Of a stretch of 64,000 nucleotides of DNA, positions 10,701 to 21,090 are shown piece after piece. The position numbers were made by a program, and so were the translations under genes. The notes under the pieces are model-generated. The model ran no database searches. It saw nothing but the letters and a program-made list of their open reading frames with translations, and was not told the origin of the DNA. Source of the stretch: Tricholoma matsutake (taxonomy: Eukaryota; Basidiomycota; Agaricomycetes; Agaricales; Tricholomataceae); assembly GCA_026075535.2 (NCBI GenBank), contig AP026538.1, positions 5,952,001 through 6,016,000 of the forward strand. The letters are read 5' to 3'. Within the stretch, counting starts at the first letter, position 1; each line of letters begins with the position of its first letter.

Positions 10701-12640
10701 CAAGACGTGAAGATCAACAGGAATGGCAGCAATTGCCCCGTCGATCAGGCAGGCAGAGGAAAATCCCAAACCGTCCCGGCAATACCTATGGAGAACAGCG
10801 ACTCCCCTCTGACATAGAGAGAGACATTGCGCGTGATCGATATTGGAAGAAGTCTGTGGGTCAAGATTCGGATCATAACCGAACACGACCACGACCTCAA
10901 CAGCAAGAACCGGTTGCTGGACCGAGTTCGGCACCCCACGAGAGTGTGCCCGATTCCAATAATCAAGAACATGATCACCCAATGGGGGAACCGGACGAAG
11001 CAGGTTATATTAAAAAGATAACCAAGGAAGGTGGAGATGAGCTTATCCGCTGGCTGTTGTCAAAAGCAGTCACACCATCAAGCGGAAAAAGCCTAGTTCC
11101 AAACCAATTTCGCGATATTGCGCGCCTACCCCGGCAGCAGCAACTTGAGTGGAAACAGGCTTGTCGTGAAGAGTTAGAGGCTCTTCGCAAGCGACAAGTC
11201 TATGACATCGTCGATCTTCCACATGATCGAAAAATGATCAAAAATAGATGGGTTTTCTCCGTGAAATCGGACGGAAGAAAACGAGCCAGACTCGTGGCCA
11301 AAGGCTTTTCACAAGTCGAAGGCGTTGACTTTGATGAGATTTTCTCACCAGTAGTCCGCTACGAGACCGTACGCCTCATGTTTGCCCTTGCGTCTCTAGA
11401 AGGCATGTATATGACCGGTCTAGATGTAAAAACCGCATTTTTATATGGCAAACTGGATGAGGAGATCTATATGGATCAACCCGAGGGTTTCAAACTCGAG
11501 GGTAAAGAGCGCAAAGTAATGCGCTTACGCCGAGCATTGTATGGCCTTAAACAGGCTTCACTAGCATGGTGGAGAGAGCTAGAGGCATTTATGCGCACCA
11601 TTGGGTTCGTGCGCGCCAGCTCCGATGCCGGCATCTTCATACACAAGGATCCTAAGACAGGCAGCATCGTTATTGCGCTAGTCTATGTTGATGATGGCTT
11701 GTTCATGGGCAAGAACAAGAAACTTGTGGATGAAAAGAAGAATGCTTGCCTGAAGCATTGGGAGTGCCGTAGTACTGAAAAAGTCACGGAATTCTTAGGC
11801 ATGCGCGTCACCCAGACCGCTGCAAAAGTCAAACTCGATCAAACAGAATATCTCGCCAAAGTGCTTGAGAGGTTCGAGATGACAAATGCCAAGATTGCCC
11901 CCACTCCGCTCCCGACTGGCTACAAACCGTCGGAGAACACAGCGACGCCAAACGCGGCGCTTAGATCAAAATATCAGTCTGTGATCGGATCTTTATTGTA
12001 TCTGATGCTCGGAACGCGACCTGATATCGCTTACGCGGTAATCAAGATGTCGCAATTCTCGGCTAATCCTAGCCAAGAACATCTAGACAAAGCGATGTAC
12101 ATAATGCGCTATCTGGTGGGAACCCAGAAGTACAGTATGGTCTATGATGGAGAGAAATCCGAGGGGCTACAGGCCTTCACAGATTCTGATTGGGCAGCTG
12201 ACACAGTCAAGCGCCGATCTACAACGGGTTACTTTGCTACTCTGGCGAGTGGCATTGTGTGCTGGCAGTCCCGTTTACAAAAAACTGTAGCACTGTCATC
12301 CACAGAAGCCGAATACATGGCTCTCTCTGACACTTGTCGGCAGATAGTGTGGATAGAGTCCTTATTCCAGGAACTTGGATATACACTGAAGCGCGTACCA
12401 ATCTGCGCTGATAATCAAGGATCCATCTTTATTGGATCAAATCCAGTTCAGGAAAGAAGGACCAAACATATAGACATTCGCTACCACTACACCCGCGAAT
12501 GCATAGAAAATGACAAAGTCACAGTCGTTTTCATTCCTGGAAGTGATAATCCGGCTGACATGTTCACAAAGAACCTTGGCGCCGTCCTATTCAGGAAATT
12601 TAGAGACTCTCTCGGAATTACTTTCAAGATTCAAACTTAG
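7778..12640 (+). CDS. Copia Gag-Pol polyprotein
   Basis: Single uninterrupted frame of 1620 codons from the ATG at 7778; the frame is open upstream to 7745 but that codon is TTG and is not a likely eukaryotic start. Order of domains: Gag-like region (about residues 1-250, copia/UBN2-type); a basic stretch rich in K and R around 230-270 with no CCHC zinc knuckle; a linker; aspartic protease with DSGAS at about 467; GAG-pre-integrase H-H-C-C finger (WHRRLGH ... CPGC); integrase DDE core with D674, D736 (in VDPGGEF) and E772, a D35E spacing; a low-complexity linker with acidic and proline runs; reverse transcriptase with YVDD at about 1303; RNase H with TDSDWA, STEAEY and ADNQGS, ending NPADMFTKN. 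Domain order PR-IN-RT-RH is diagnostic of Ty1/copia. No stop, frameshift or missing catalytic residue is visible, so the copy may be active. Confidence 0.95.
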   Translation: MSSTLEKLVQTFDGSNYILWADSMKAWLRSQGLWQITSGAEQKPPPAPPLTATNATLVADANAKLQTWSNKNDQAIGSLVLRLAPSIRQRANTKDTAEEVWDLIRTDYGVDGPSQVFSDFRSAIAIKIPAANPAPEIARMADKFERLTAANVAIPELVQAMILLAAMPREYDSLSATVLNTTATSALTFKHVKDSIVAEASRRTAVGKPAGQPQANKLSAVKRKGGNPKWQPKEGQNSNGDSSRKRGRRGDRKTKEEKPKEKHTHLASNAFTTINGNGTIIPPMPLIQRIERREHTPTRDPHRRPPAQAYTGAASSSRSVYTEYQQARDTLEHMQLPRSAKNLRPLEEHLTVREGKRRRIEPETEATIEEVEDDTVSLGSEPPVTDEEVWKAVDEMLVDEPLDTGAYDDRSVLFPATSTKIKIPMNTANFSCEILPLLNVSWNYVDLNICAMCAKGDCKKGADWIMDSGASKHFTGEMKDFASYEPLPRKDSTLVQTATGTTHIVGKGAVFIRHQVVCNGKSETRETRLYPVYYIPDINTRLMSMGVFLQDGSDVRGSSAYISFIEHGNPIMHCVPLRRNDTIYWARTHILSTKKVNVATIYVADYLTWHRRLGHPSKEALGKMPKSTIKFPRNLIIPKDKIICPGCAEGKMTSKSFPESDSRADKSFELIHSDLKELPVQSYHKHKYFIVFLDDKTSHIWVQCLRKKSDAAAAIRQFQAMAKTQYGATIKRWRVDPGGEFKDRELQKQLKDLGIKIEMSAPHVHQQNGRAERAIRTIMEKSQTLRFTACLPQSWWEFCIEHATHLYNRTPIRRLKWLTPFEDLTKVRPDLNNLKVFGCGAYVYLPKEKRPTTLSPRSELMTYLGVEDGIKAYRFMRRNGAIFIGATALFDETMFPCCPGAKTPAKTDLGDFPPEPEDDDHSSGTDGDDPIPPQNPPLPPSSEDDDDLPSEQKAHDDATNAPPPPPPVSTEDFRPRREDQQEWQQLPRRSGRQRKIPNRPGNTYGEQRLPSDIERDIARDRYWKKSVGQDSDHNRTRPRPQQQEPVAGPSSAPHESVPDSNNQEHDHPMGEPDEAGYIKKITKEGGDELIRWLLSKAVTPSSGKSLVPNQFRDIARLPRQQQLEWKQACREELEALRKRQVYDIVDLPHDRKMIKNRWVFSVKSDGRKRARLVAKGFSQVEGVDFDEIFSPVVRYETVRLMFALASLEGMYMTGLDVKTAFLYGKLDEEIYMDQPEGFKLEGKERKVMRLRRALYGLKQASLAWWRELEAFMRTIGFVRASSDAGIFIHKDPKTGSIVIALVYVDDGLFMGKNKKLVDEKKNACLKHWECRSTEKVTEFLGMRVTQTAAKVKLDQTEYLAKVLERFEMTNAKIAPTPLPTGYKPSENTATPNAALRSKYQSVIGSLLYLMLGTRPDIAYAVIKMSQFSANPSQEHLDKAMYIMRYLVGTQKYSMVYDGEKSEGLQAFTDSDWAADTVKRRSTTGYFATLASGIVCWQSRLQKTVALSSTEAEYMALSDTCRQIVWIESLFQELGYTLKRVPICADNQGSIFIGSNPVQERRTKHIDIRYHYTRECIENDKVTVVFIPGSDNPADMFTKNLGAVLFRKFRDSLGITFKIQT

Positions 12641-12663
12641 CTGCTTAGAGCGCTGTATAGTTT

Positions 12664-12672
12664 GAGGGGGGG
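12664..12672 (+). promoter_or_regulatory. Polypurine tract of copia
   Basis: GAGGGGGGG directly precedes the 3' LTR and would prime plus-strand DNA synthesis. Confidence 0.85.
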
Positions 12673-12977
12673 TGTTGAAATTAATCCCTGATGCATGCTG
12701 TATACATGAGGCAATACATGCAGCATACACATGTATACATGAGGCGATACATGCAGCATACACATGTTACTGCGCTTACTGTGCATACATGCGGTAAACA
12801 CATTCCCGAGTCATGTGACATCCTTAATATTATGTATATAAGGAGAACCTGTACCGTAGTAGGAATACAGTGTTCTTACCTCTGCTAACCCTAGCTGTAA
12901 GTCTAACTAAACCCCAGGTAGGTTGTAAGGAACGTGTTGTCTCTTCCCCTGTGCAGCGTATATAGTCTGCTCCAACA
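12673..12977 (+). repeat. 3' LTR of copia
   Basis: 305 bp, identical by eye to the 5' LTR, followed by the CAAAC target duplication. Confidence 0.95.
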
Positions 12978-13236
12978 CAAACCATTACAAAAGTGTTGTT
13001 GCTTTAATACAAACCATTACAGACTTGTTTACTGACTTTGGTATAAACTATTACAAATTGTTGTTGACTTCAATACAAACCATTACTGATCTTGGTATAA
13101 ACCATTACAAATATGTTATTGGCTTCAATACAAACAAACCATTACAAACTTGTTTACTGACTTTGTACCAACCTTGGTATAAACTATTACAAACATGTTT
13201 ACTGACTTTGTTGCAAAGCTTTACTGACCTTGCTTT
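12978..13236 (-). repeat. Minisatellite arm 2, right of copia
   Basis: Resumes the array broken by copia: TTACTGACTTTG / TTACAAACC units in the same orientation as 6781-7222. Confidence 0.85.
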
Positions 13237-13476
13237 AGTGCTTATTATGGTGTTAGTCTAGCTTGTATGAGTAATAATCAGCCTTGCAACTTGGACTACA
13301 TCTGGACAATCATTCAGAAGTGTAAATTTTCATTATGAAGTTGATTTGAATGTAGTTTGCTTGAAGTCTTAGCAGAGTCCGAGTGGAGTCCGAGCAGAGT
13401 CCTAGGACTGTCCGAGCAGTCCTAGTCTGAGTGGAGTCTGAGTGGAGTCTGCTCGGACTAGGGGGGGAGTGTAAAG

Positions 13477-13666
13477 TACTGGTTTCTTGCTTCAATGCAC
13501 AACTGCTCCCTGTTTGACTTGCGATATCGTGCAGAAGCTTCATGCACACGATCCTTCTTTGCCTCCTGTTTGTTGGGTGTTTCTAACAATTGGAATTTCA
13601 TTTGTCTGTGTGGTTTGGAGTCAGCAGTGGGAAGAGCTCTCAGCTCACTGGCTATTGCATACAAAC
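13477..13666 (-). pseudogene. Short basic coding remnant between element E and a solo LTR
   Basis: The minus strand carries an open segment with SARYRKSNREQLCIEARN, a basic repeat-like motif that I recall in repeated Agaricomycete proteins of the R-x-Y-R-x-x-N-R-E type. It stops at element E on one side and the LTR on the other. It could be the lost N-terminal part of KDZ copy 1 (same strand, displaced by element E), but no overlap proves this. Confidence 0.35.
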
Positions 13667-14360
13667 TGTTACAATTTTCCTTGTAATTCATGGAACCCGA
13701 CCAACCTGACCAACCCAATGATCCCCTCCAGACAGGAGGCACTCCATGATTCATGCCTAGGGCATGGCCTTGACACCAGACACACGCACGATGCATGCCG
13801 ACTGCATGCATTCAATCCCCTTCCCATGGAAGGCACCCTTGACACATGGTGACTCCATGCACACAAACCCACTCCCACACATGCTGTGATACAACAGCTT
13901 CTTGACATGAGGTCCGTGACATCGGACTTCTGTGACATTGGATGCCTCATGCTAAGCATGAGGCTTATCTCTTATTGTTCCCTGACATGCTGTGCCGCAG
14001 CACTCCATGACATCGGATGCCTCATGCAAGGTATGAGGCTTATTGTTTCTATTCATACTTGATACACATCTACCTTTCCGATTGGACGATAAAAACTTCC
14101 CTTGTAGTATAAGTACTGCAACTCATAGTAGGGATGTCCTTAGTTTAGATCTAGGCAATTAACAGCCTTAACTTGCAACTTGCAAACTTACTCGAAACCA
14201 CTAAGGAAGCCCCTTAGTGCATGAACCTGAACGACTCTATGTAGAAGCCCTGCCAGAGTGCACTACCCATCTTACATCAGACGCTCCAAGTAAGACTAGT
14301 GCCGAACAACTCGTCGAATGACACCAACTAGATCAAGTGGTTGAGGCTTCACCCTTAACA
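13667..14360 (-). repeat. Solo LTR of the Ty3/gypsy family
   Basis: 694 bp from TGTTACAATTTTCC to CCCTTAACA; read in reverse it matches the LTRs of the full gypsy at 42463 and 49497. Flanks (CAAAC and CCTTC) do not form a 5-bp duplication, so it may come from recombination between two elements rather than simple LTR-LTR excision. Confidence 0.9.
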
Positions 14361-15178
14361 CCTTCTTTGGAAAGTTGCATTCGGAGCATGCCTGCTCAAT
14401 CACCTGCATAACTTTATTGTTGACACTGTCCCATAAATTGTGGCTTGCCCAGCCTGCTAAAACAGAGATGATGCGGGCTTGTTGGTCCAGAATGGGGGTG
14501 GATGTTCTGATTCAACCATGAGCTGGGGGTGACCAGGGATATAAGGTGACTTACATGCCATCCCACTCCATCAAGCAGAGGCCTAACTTATAGTTCATGC
14601 CCACCAGCTCCTCCAATGTATAATCCTTCTTTAACTTCTGCTCCCTGAGGCCGATGCTCCCTGAGGCCGATATACCCAGTGGATGCCATGTTGGTTTTCT
14701 TGATGGAGAGGTTGGTTTCAATGGGGTTGGAGGGCATGACACATTTATGAAGCACCCTCTTAACAGACTCCCTGTGTGGTGCATAACCCATCTTGTGTAC
14801 TTCTGCTTGCTGGTGCTTTGTCTGATTCTTGTGTGACTTTGCCTTCTTCCTGAACAAAGCTTTGGAGATGTCATCTGCCACTGAGTTGGTGGACACTGCT
14901 TGACTCATAGTGGAGATGTGAGTAGGGACACTGGTGACTGAGGGCAGAGGAGGTGAGGGGCTGCGTGGTGGAGTCGGGATTGGGGATGGAGGTGGAGAGG
15001 ACAAAGGGGAGGACAAAGGGGAGGACAAAGGGGAGGCCATGTCATTGTCAGGGATACACAGTTCATCAGCTTCAGCAGCAATGGCAGCATCCATGAGCAT
15101 TTTAAAATCAAAAGTGGGGTTGTCAGGGGTTGTCCAGGAGGAAAACATGACTCCTGAGGGCATCTGAATGTAAATCAT
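14361..15178 (-). pseudogene. Fragment of a repeated Agaricomycete gene family (unknown function)
   Basis: Minus-strand coding signal. An open frame at 14588-15178 begins MIYIQMPSGV, passes through a tandem SPLSSPLSSPLSS run (DNA repeats of GGGGAGGACAAA near 15000), a basic KKAKSHKNQTKHQQ segment and STGYIGLRE, where a short duplication (14640-14670) repeats the LRE-coding sequence. Further down, after a frame change or intron, CLMEWDGM and then TPILDQQARIISVLAGW are readable. I recall this WDG-PILD-LAG arrangement in a large unnamed Agaricomycete family; I cannot name a function. The gene is cut at 14360 by the solo LTR and lacks its C-terminal part. Confidence 0.5.
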
Positions 15179-15637
15179 GAAAAATATTAGTTTAATATAG
15201 AGGTGGTAGTCAAAGACTCACCCAATGACTCAAATCAGCTACAACAGGCTCTGCAGATAAGGTCATCAGTATCAGTTGTAATTTTGGTTGCCATGCATAT
15301 TCCCAACCAGATGCGCTCAGACTCCCATGCCACAAGGATCCACAATGTGTCTTTTGGAGGGATTAATGTGAGGCCAAAAGAAAACAAACTTACCATGATG
15401 AATCTCAGCCATAAGTAACAAATTAGTCTGTGTGGTTGTAATTGATATTAGATGTGTTCACCAAAAACCTATATAGTTGTTGATCAATGTTGTCCAAGTC
15501 AATCAACATGTGACATTTCTTGTTGATCACTTGATTCCTACTTTGTCTCTGTCAAATTTCAATTTGCAATGTCTGATGCATGATCCTTCAAGTGCTGACA
15601 CATCGATAAAGGCTCCCACCATGATTGGGTAGACCTT
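15179..15637. other. Unassigned spacer
   Basis: AT-rich sequence between the minus-strand fragment and the start of KDZ copy 2. I see no coding motif, terminal repeat or array. Confidence 0.4.
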
Positions 15638-16991
15638 TCAGATGACTTCAAGGTTGTTCATACTTGTGAGGTTTGAGTTGTCGAACATGGGCAACTGCCT
15701 CATGAAACTCCCCACTCTCCTTAGAAAGGACATACTACCTGGACAACGGGTGTCTCTTGGGCTCCCAAGGACAACCCAAAATTTGCCCTCAATCCTGATG
15801 GCGACTGGTACAATGTTGAACTGAACGCCCCAATTACTGACACTACTGCCTTCCAAGATGCTCCTTCGGCTGGGAAAATAAAGAAGAAGAAAACCATGCA
15901 TTCAGTGAGCTTCATCTCAATTGATGTCATACTTCCCATTTACTAATCCATTTATCAGAAAAGGCCTCATGCATTTTGGAAGGAGAACTATTGCAGCCTC
16001 TATCTGGATGAGATGCTGAGATGGGAGGGTTGAGGTGACCTTCGCAGAGAAACAAAGTGTTGTGATTGCATGGCTCGGAAAGTACAGGCTGTGGGATCAT
16101 TGGAATACAGGTGTCAAGATTGCTTCCTCCCTGACTTGGTGTGCCAGTTGTGTTGTATATGATGCCACAAAATACACCCTTTCCATGTTATCGAGGTGCA
16201 TATTTTGAATTATTAGTTCATTCATTTCTCATTGTTGGGTAGATGTGGAACAGAAGTTATTTCACAAGGTCTCCCTAAAATCCCTTGCCCTTTGAGTTCA
16301 ACTACAGCATGTTAGCATGTGCTGCTCCAATCCTATCACATTGCATGAGAAATTTCAAGTTTTACACACAAATGGTATTCATGATGTTGCTGTTGACTTC
16401 TGTGGATGCGAGTGAACCCTGCCCCATCACATTCAAGTCCTGCACTGTGGGCTCTACCCTTCCAGCCAGGCCATCATCAAGGCCTGTGCAACATTTCAAC
16501 TCCTCCATCACCTTCACCTTCTCATGTTGTGTTCCAAAGGCTCTACATATGACTTCTACCATGCCCTTAATAAGTCTATGAACAACAATGGTGTTGTGCC
16601 CCCCTCACAGTATTGTGCTCTATTGTGTATGGTACAATGGAGACACATCAAGATGCTAAAAAGAGGGGGGTGGGTCATGATCCGACAGGAATAGGGGGTA
16701 CACAGAGTGGGGAGCTTGCTGTACTTTGTCCCTCATGCCTGCATCCAGGTATCAACCTGCCAGAAGGGTGGGAGGATGTTCCAATTGAGAAGAGGTCAGT
16801 CTACTTGCCTGCTATGTACTTCTTGAACTTAATATGTTCACAGATTCCTCTACCAACTCATCATTTGCATGGACACCAACTTCCGCCTGAAGAACCAGCT
16901 TGTCTCCTCTTACTCAAGTGATCCTGGTCTGGGTATTGGCATGGCGTATATGGTGGATAGAATTCCGTATGAGTGTTATGTCTTGAGTTGG

Positions 16992-17061
16992 GTGAGTGAT
17001 GCTGATGTACATGTTTCTCCCTTTGGTTGCCTGCTACCAGTGTATCTGACTGCTGCTATAG
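16992..17061 (+). other. Intron in KDZ copy 2
   Basis: GTGAGT...GCTATAG; joining the flanks reads SW-ISTCVGFAALAKANTK, the conserved KDZ block. Confidence 0.75.
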
Positions 17062-17210
17062 ATCAGTACCTGTGTTGGCTTTGCAGCACTTGCCAAGGCA
17101 AACACAAAGTATTCAAAAGGTCTTCAATACATGGGCATGGGTGCAGTCTCTTGTGGATGGGGGGAGATGATCTTGCCAAGGGCAGTGGGGAATCTTCAAA
17201 AGGGGGAGCA

Positions 17211-17257
17211 GTATGTGACGAATGTCATTCTTGGGTCCACTACCTAATTTTCAATAG
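17211..17257 (+). other. Intron in KDZ copy 2
   Basis: 47-bp GTATGT...TCAATAG; joining the flanks gives GEQYANMDYIFASA in one frame. Confidence 0.8.
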
Positions 17258-17774
17258 ATATGCTAATATGGACTATATTTTTGCATCTGCCATCTTTAAC
17301 ACAATGCTTCTCTTGATCATCATCAGCTACGATATTGCCTGCCAGTGGTTTGTCAACCTTGATAAGCACATGGAAGATCACTGGCTGGAAGGGCTACAAG
17401 TTGGCTCCACAGTTACCCTGTGCCCCCAAATTCCTAAGCTTCATGAACCAGGTCACCACAAGGTTGGCCATGAGCAGTATTCATTCAACTATGCACCAGG
17501 GCTGGGGATAATGGATGGGGAATGCCCTGAATGTATTTGGGCTGGCCACAACACATTGGGGAATGTGACAAAAACTCAAGGTCCTGGGTCATGGCATGAT
17601 GTACTGGATGACCACTTTGGGCACTGGAATTGGATGAAGTATACTGGCATGGGTGAGTAAAGTATTTTTGCAACTACAGCAGCTGACTTACTTTCTTTTG
17701 TAGGTACGACATTGATGCAGAAATACAAGGCTGGTCTCCATGAATGCAATGTTCAAACTGAAGGCCATCATGGC

Positions 17775-19349
17775 TAGTGTTTGAAAGTCCAGTCTATTGG
17801 ACTGAAAAAGACCATGGACCAAACTGAACCAGACTGATCACAACCGGACCATCGGTTGTGGTTGCCCTAACATTCTCACAAGTCTGGTTCATGGTTCATC
17901 CATGGTAGAACATCTTAGTAGACTGCCCAAAGACTGACCGCAACCGGTTGGGGACCAGACTTTCAGTTGCATCAGACTTGGAAGGTATGAAAAATATAAT
18001 ACTATATGTATACTACATTTTAAATTAAAATAAATACTATTTATACTCTTATTTATGGGCGAGAGGACAAGCCTATGGGAATATCACTCATTTCATGAGT
18101 GCTTATATACCTGTTGGCAGTGCATGGACCATTTGGTCATGCTTGTGCTCCCAAAAAACAAAGTGGCACCATTGCCAGGTGACTTCCCACAGCCACCACA
18201 AGTTCACCACACTCACTCCATCTCCACCACCACTCCACAATGGCCACATTGACAACCTGCCATGCTCACTCCACCTCCACCACCACTCCACAAACGGCCA
18301 CATCGATGACCCACCACACCCCTTCAACCACTGCAAACAGCACACCATGGCTGCAAACCTGCCACGTCACCTGTGTTCTACGCATTCAACAACCAATGCC
18401 TGTGTTGGTGAATGCTCGAACACATTATAATTAAGTCTTTTTTCTTGTTTTTATCATTCTCTTTTCTATTAATGTTGCTTTTGTAGGTTTGAGTATAACA
18501 ACGACGCCACCACCCCAGCCTCACGAGCCACTGCTCGTGGGGTGGGTCTTCAACAATGGATGACTGGGCTGCCTAACGAATAGAGACGATGATGACCCAG
18601 CACCAACATCCAGCCTCGTGAGCCACTGCTTGCGGGGTGGATCATTGATGCTATCTTTGACGACAACAAAGCCGAACGACAGTAGACGATGACTATGACA
18701 AGGGAGATGAGATGACAGCAGGGTGTCCAGGATGCTATGCAGTGGTGTATGCATGAGGTAAGTACACCCCAATCTCATAAACCTGGCATGTTATCACTGA
18801 CCCCCCATACTGCTGTCGAAATAGGACACGGCATGGTAACAATACAAAGGGAGTCAAACGACTCAACACCAACATCCAGCCTCATGAGCCATTGCTTGCA
18901 GGGTGGATCATTGGTACTATCTTCTGATGACAGCGAGCAACAATGGAAGATACGCACCCAAACCCCCCATCTCCCTGTCCCTGCTGACTGCAAGCAACAC
19001 CCCCCCAGCTACCACATCATTGCCTACCACCCCACACTACCACCCCATACCTGCCCTTGGTTGGGAGTTGCTGCTTGCGTGGGGGATCGTGCGTGCCCAC
19101 AGGTGACACTTTGATTTCATTATATACATGCTTGCTTGCAGGCTTGCCTGCGAGAGCCCCTTTGCTACCTTAAAAATAAATGTATGTAGTTATTTTATTG
19201 TTACATAGTGTATATACCTAGTTCAGACCAGTTGTAAACCAGTCTGGTTCTCGGTTGTGTAGATATCTTGAATAAGAGCAACCAGTCCAGTCTGCGGTTG
19301 CCCCCTCTGGGGTCAAAAAAACTGGACTGGACCAGACTTTCAAACACTA
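17775..19349. mobile_element. TAGTGTTT-terminal TIR element, copy A
   Basis: Ends TAGTGTTTGAAAGTCCAGTC and its inverted counterpart; an exact 8-bp duplication ATCATGGC flanks it (17767-17774, 19350-19357). Deleting element plus one duplication rejoins the KDZ frame (EGHHG-FTTSLPEELVSEW). 8-bp duplications fit hAT-like or Zisupton-like transposases; none is encoded here, so it is non-autonomous. The interior shows hairpin modules at about 18519, 18609 and 18880, an intron-like pyrimidine/TTTTGTAGG segment at 18431-18487, and a block shared with copy C (CTCCCAAAAAACAAAGTGG at 18150). Confidence 0.92.
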
Positions 19350-21090
19350 ATCATGGCTTTACCACATCCTTGCCAGAGGAGTTAGTGAGTGAGTGGGAGC
19401 AGATGTGCAATGAATGGGATGAAGATGGATATCCAAAGCAGTCAAAGAGTCCCTACCACACTGATGGCATCTGTACGTGATTTTGCTGCTTAGTGGGTTC
19501 GATACTGACTTCTTTACTAGGTTTGAGTGAAGCTCAGGTGTGGAAAGAACTTGCAGAAGAGGAGGGCACAAGGCTGGAGCAAGGGGGCATCACAATCCAC
19601 TCTATGAGTGCATCTGCCTTCCTGGTGATGGGGTCGGAATTGGAGGATAACCAGTACATATACATATACTCCATATCATTCTCTCTACTGGCTAACAAGT
19701 ACACTCCAGATGTCGACTGCATATATTGGTCAAGTCCAGCTCCACCACCTATCAGGAAGCCTCACTAGCTGAGCAGCAAAATGTCTTACATACCAGGCTG
19801 GGACACTGGGAACAGCTTCAATCAATCTACATCCCTGGGCTCCTCCAGCTACAGGCTGACCTCACTGCAGGCTCTCCACAGGCAATTGCCTCAAATATCC
19901 AACCTGAAGATGTAGAACTCTGGCTACCCTCAAATCTACCTCCAGAGAGGCAATGTGCGACATGCGTTGAAGGGCTTCTGGAGATGGAGAACAAACTGCA
20001 GACAGCCCAATGTTACAATGGGCTCAAAGGTGTTTGACATCTCCTCTGCATCAAGGCATGCATGGTGCATTTCAAGAACAAGAACGTCCGAGGACAGAGG
20101 GATGGATTATGCTCGTGGGTGGTTATTGATCGTGTCCACGCACACACATGCCTCTTTGCAGAAAAATACCATGTAGTGCAAGTTGTGAAGCTTGCACTTG
20201 TAGGGAGTGGTGACTGGGAGGCTATCCTGCAGCCACTCAAGGATAGTGACATACGTGCATACACCGATCCCAGCCAGATGAAAAAGGGGAGTGGAAGGCA
20301 GGGAACACAGGAGGATGAAGAAATAGAGGCTGTGGTGGTGGTTGACATGAAGGGTCAGGGAGAAGGGAGCATTGACCTTCTTCCCGATGTCCATGTGCAG
20401 AGGGATGGGACAGGGGAGACACGCTGCACCCTCTCTTGGATCTGGACAACAATGCCTGTCAACCTGGCGGATGGGCAAAATGATGATATCCTGTGATCAG
20501 AATGGGCCAAGAGCCACATGCACACTGCATGGGCAACAGAGAAAGTTATCCTTCTCCATGAGGAGATGCATTGTGTATTGGTATTCCCTTCTTGGAAGGC
20601 AGACTGGTGGCTGCAACAAGTGGAGTGTAGGTCGGTATTGGATTTGTCACTTTGGGAAGGCCTGCGGGCTTATGCCATGCAACAGTCATATGTCCAGACC
20701 CTCCTAGCCACCCACTTTTGTTGCATCTGGAAATCACCACTGGAAGACATGATGGAGTCCACCCAGGAGGATGATGAGCATGATGACAATGATGACTCAG
20801 AGGGCAATAACAAAGATGACAGCAGCAATAACAATGGTGACAATGACAGTGGTGGGGCTGGCATGGGAGGAGAGCAGTGAAGGTGGAGGACAACAATGGC
20901 AGCAATGGCAGACACAATGGTGGCAATGGTGGCGATGACAGGTGGTGATATGGGAGGGGTAGTTGTGGGAGGGGAGGTTGTGGGACCAGTGGATGATGAG
21001 CAGCAAAGGAAATGGAGATTTAGTGGAAGGAGGTGGGAATTACCATTTTGGGATGTGTCACCCAATGTTGATGGGCACTGGTAGTGCCCA

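Larger units (their letters stand above)
7223..12977 (+). mobile_element. Full-length Ty1/copia retrotransposon
   Basis: 5755-bp element bounded by two 305-bp LTRs (7223-7527, 12673-12977) that are identical by eye and begin TGTTG and end CAACA. A 5-bp target duplication CAAAC flanks it (7218-7222, 12978-12982). It has a primer-binding site, one uninterrupted gag-pol frame and a polypurine tract. All features of a mobile copy are present, and LTR identity implies recent insertion. Its base composition is richer in G+C and CpG than the surrounding decayed elements. Confidence 0.95.
4298..13476. mobile_element. Large TIR element, CTTTACACTCC family (copy E), host of the copia element
   Basis: The left end CTTTACACTCCCCCC and the right end (GGGGGGAGTGTAAAG) are inverted. 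Inside both ends lie clusters of a short palindromic motif, GAGTCCGAGCAGAGTCC and variants (4320-4470 and 13365-13460), as expected for subterminal transposase-binding repeats. No transposase is seen, so it is non-autonomous. Interior content in order: a foldback, a structured cassette, minisatellite arm 1, conserved core, minisatellite arm 2 interrupted by copia. No clear target-site duplication is present (flanks GCAAGGT and TACTGGT), so boundaries rest on the terminal repeats and on resemblance to copies F and G further right. It lies between the truncated N-terminus of KDZ copy 1 and a remnant at 13477. Confidence 0.7.
15638..21090 (+). pseudogene. KDZ transposase, CxC2 type, copy 2 (degenerate, interrupted by element A)
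   Basis: Family blocks in order: GDWYNVELNAPITD near 15805; RPHAFWKENY near 15963; the CxC2 cluster YRCQDCFLPDLVCQLC near 16115-16155 ending HPFHVIE; HTNGIHDVAVDFCGCE near 16370-16412; YDFYHALNKS near 16550; GELAVLCPSC near 16710; DTNFRLKNQLVSSY near 16873; YDIACQWFVNLDKH near 17328; WHDVLDDHFGHWNW near 17595; then after element A the C-terminal part: QPEDVELWLPSNLPP near 19905, FKNKNVRGQRDG near 20080, SEWAKSHMH near 20500. GT-AG introns can be placed at 16992-17061 (70 bp), 17211-17257 (47 bp) and 17657-17704; splicing restores conserved ISTCVGFAAL and KGEQYANMDY. Inactivating changes: TGA at 16031, 16160, 16413 and 20494, each where the family carries arginine, and a one-base shift in the G run near 16665. 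Element A sits at 17775-19349. Confidence 0.88.
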
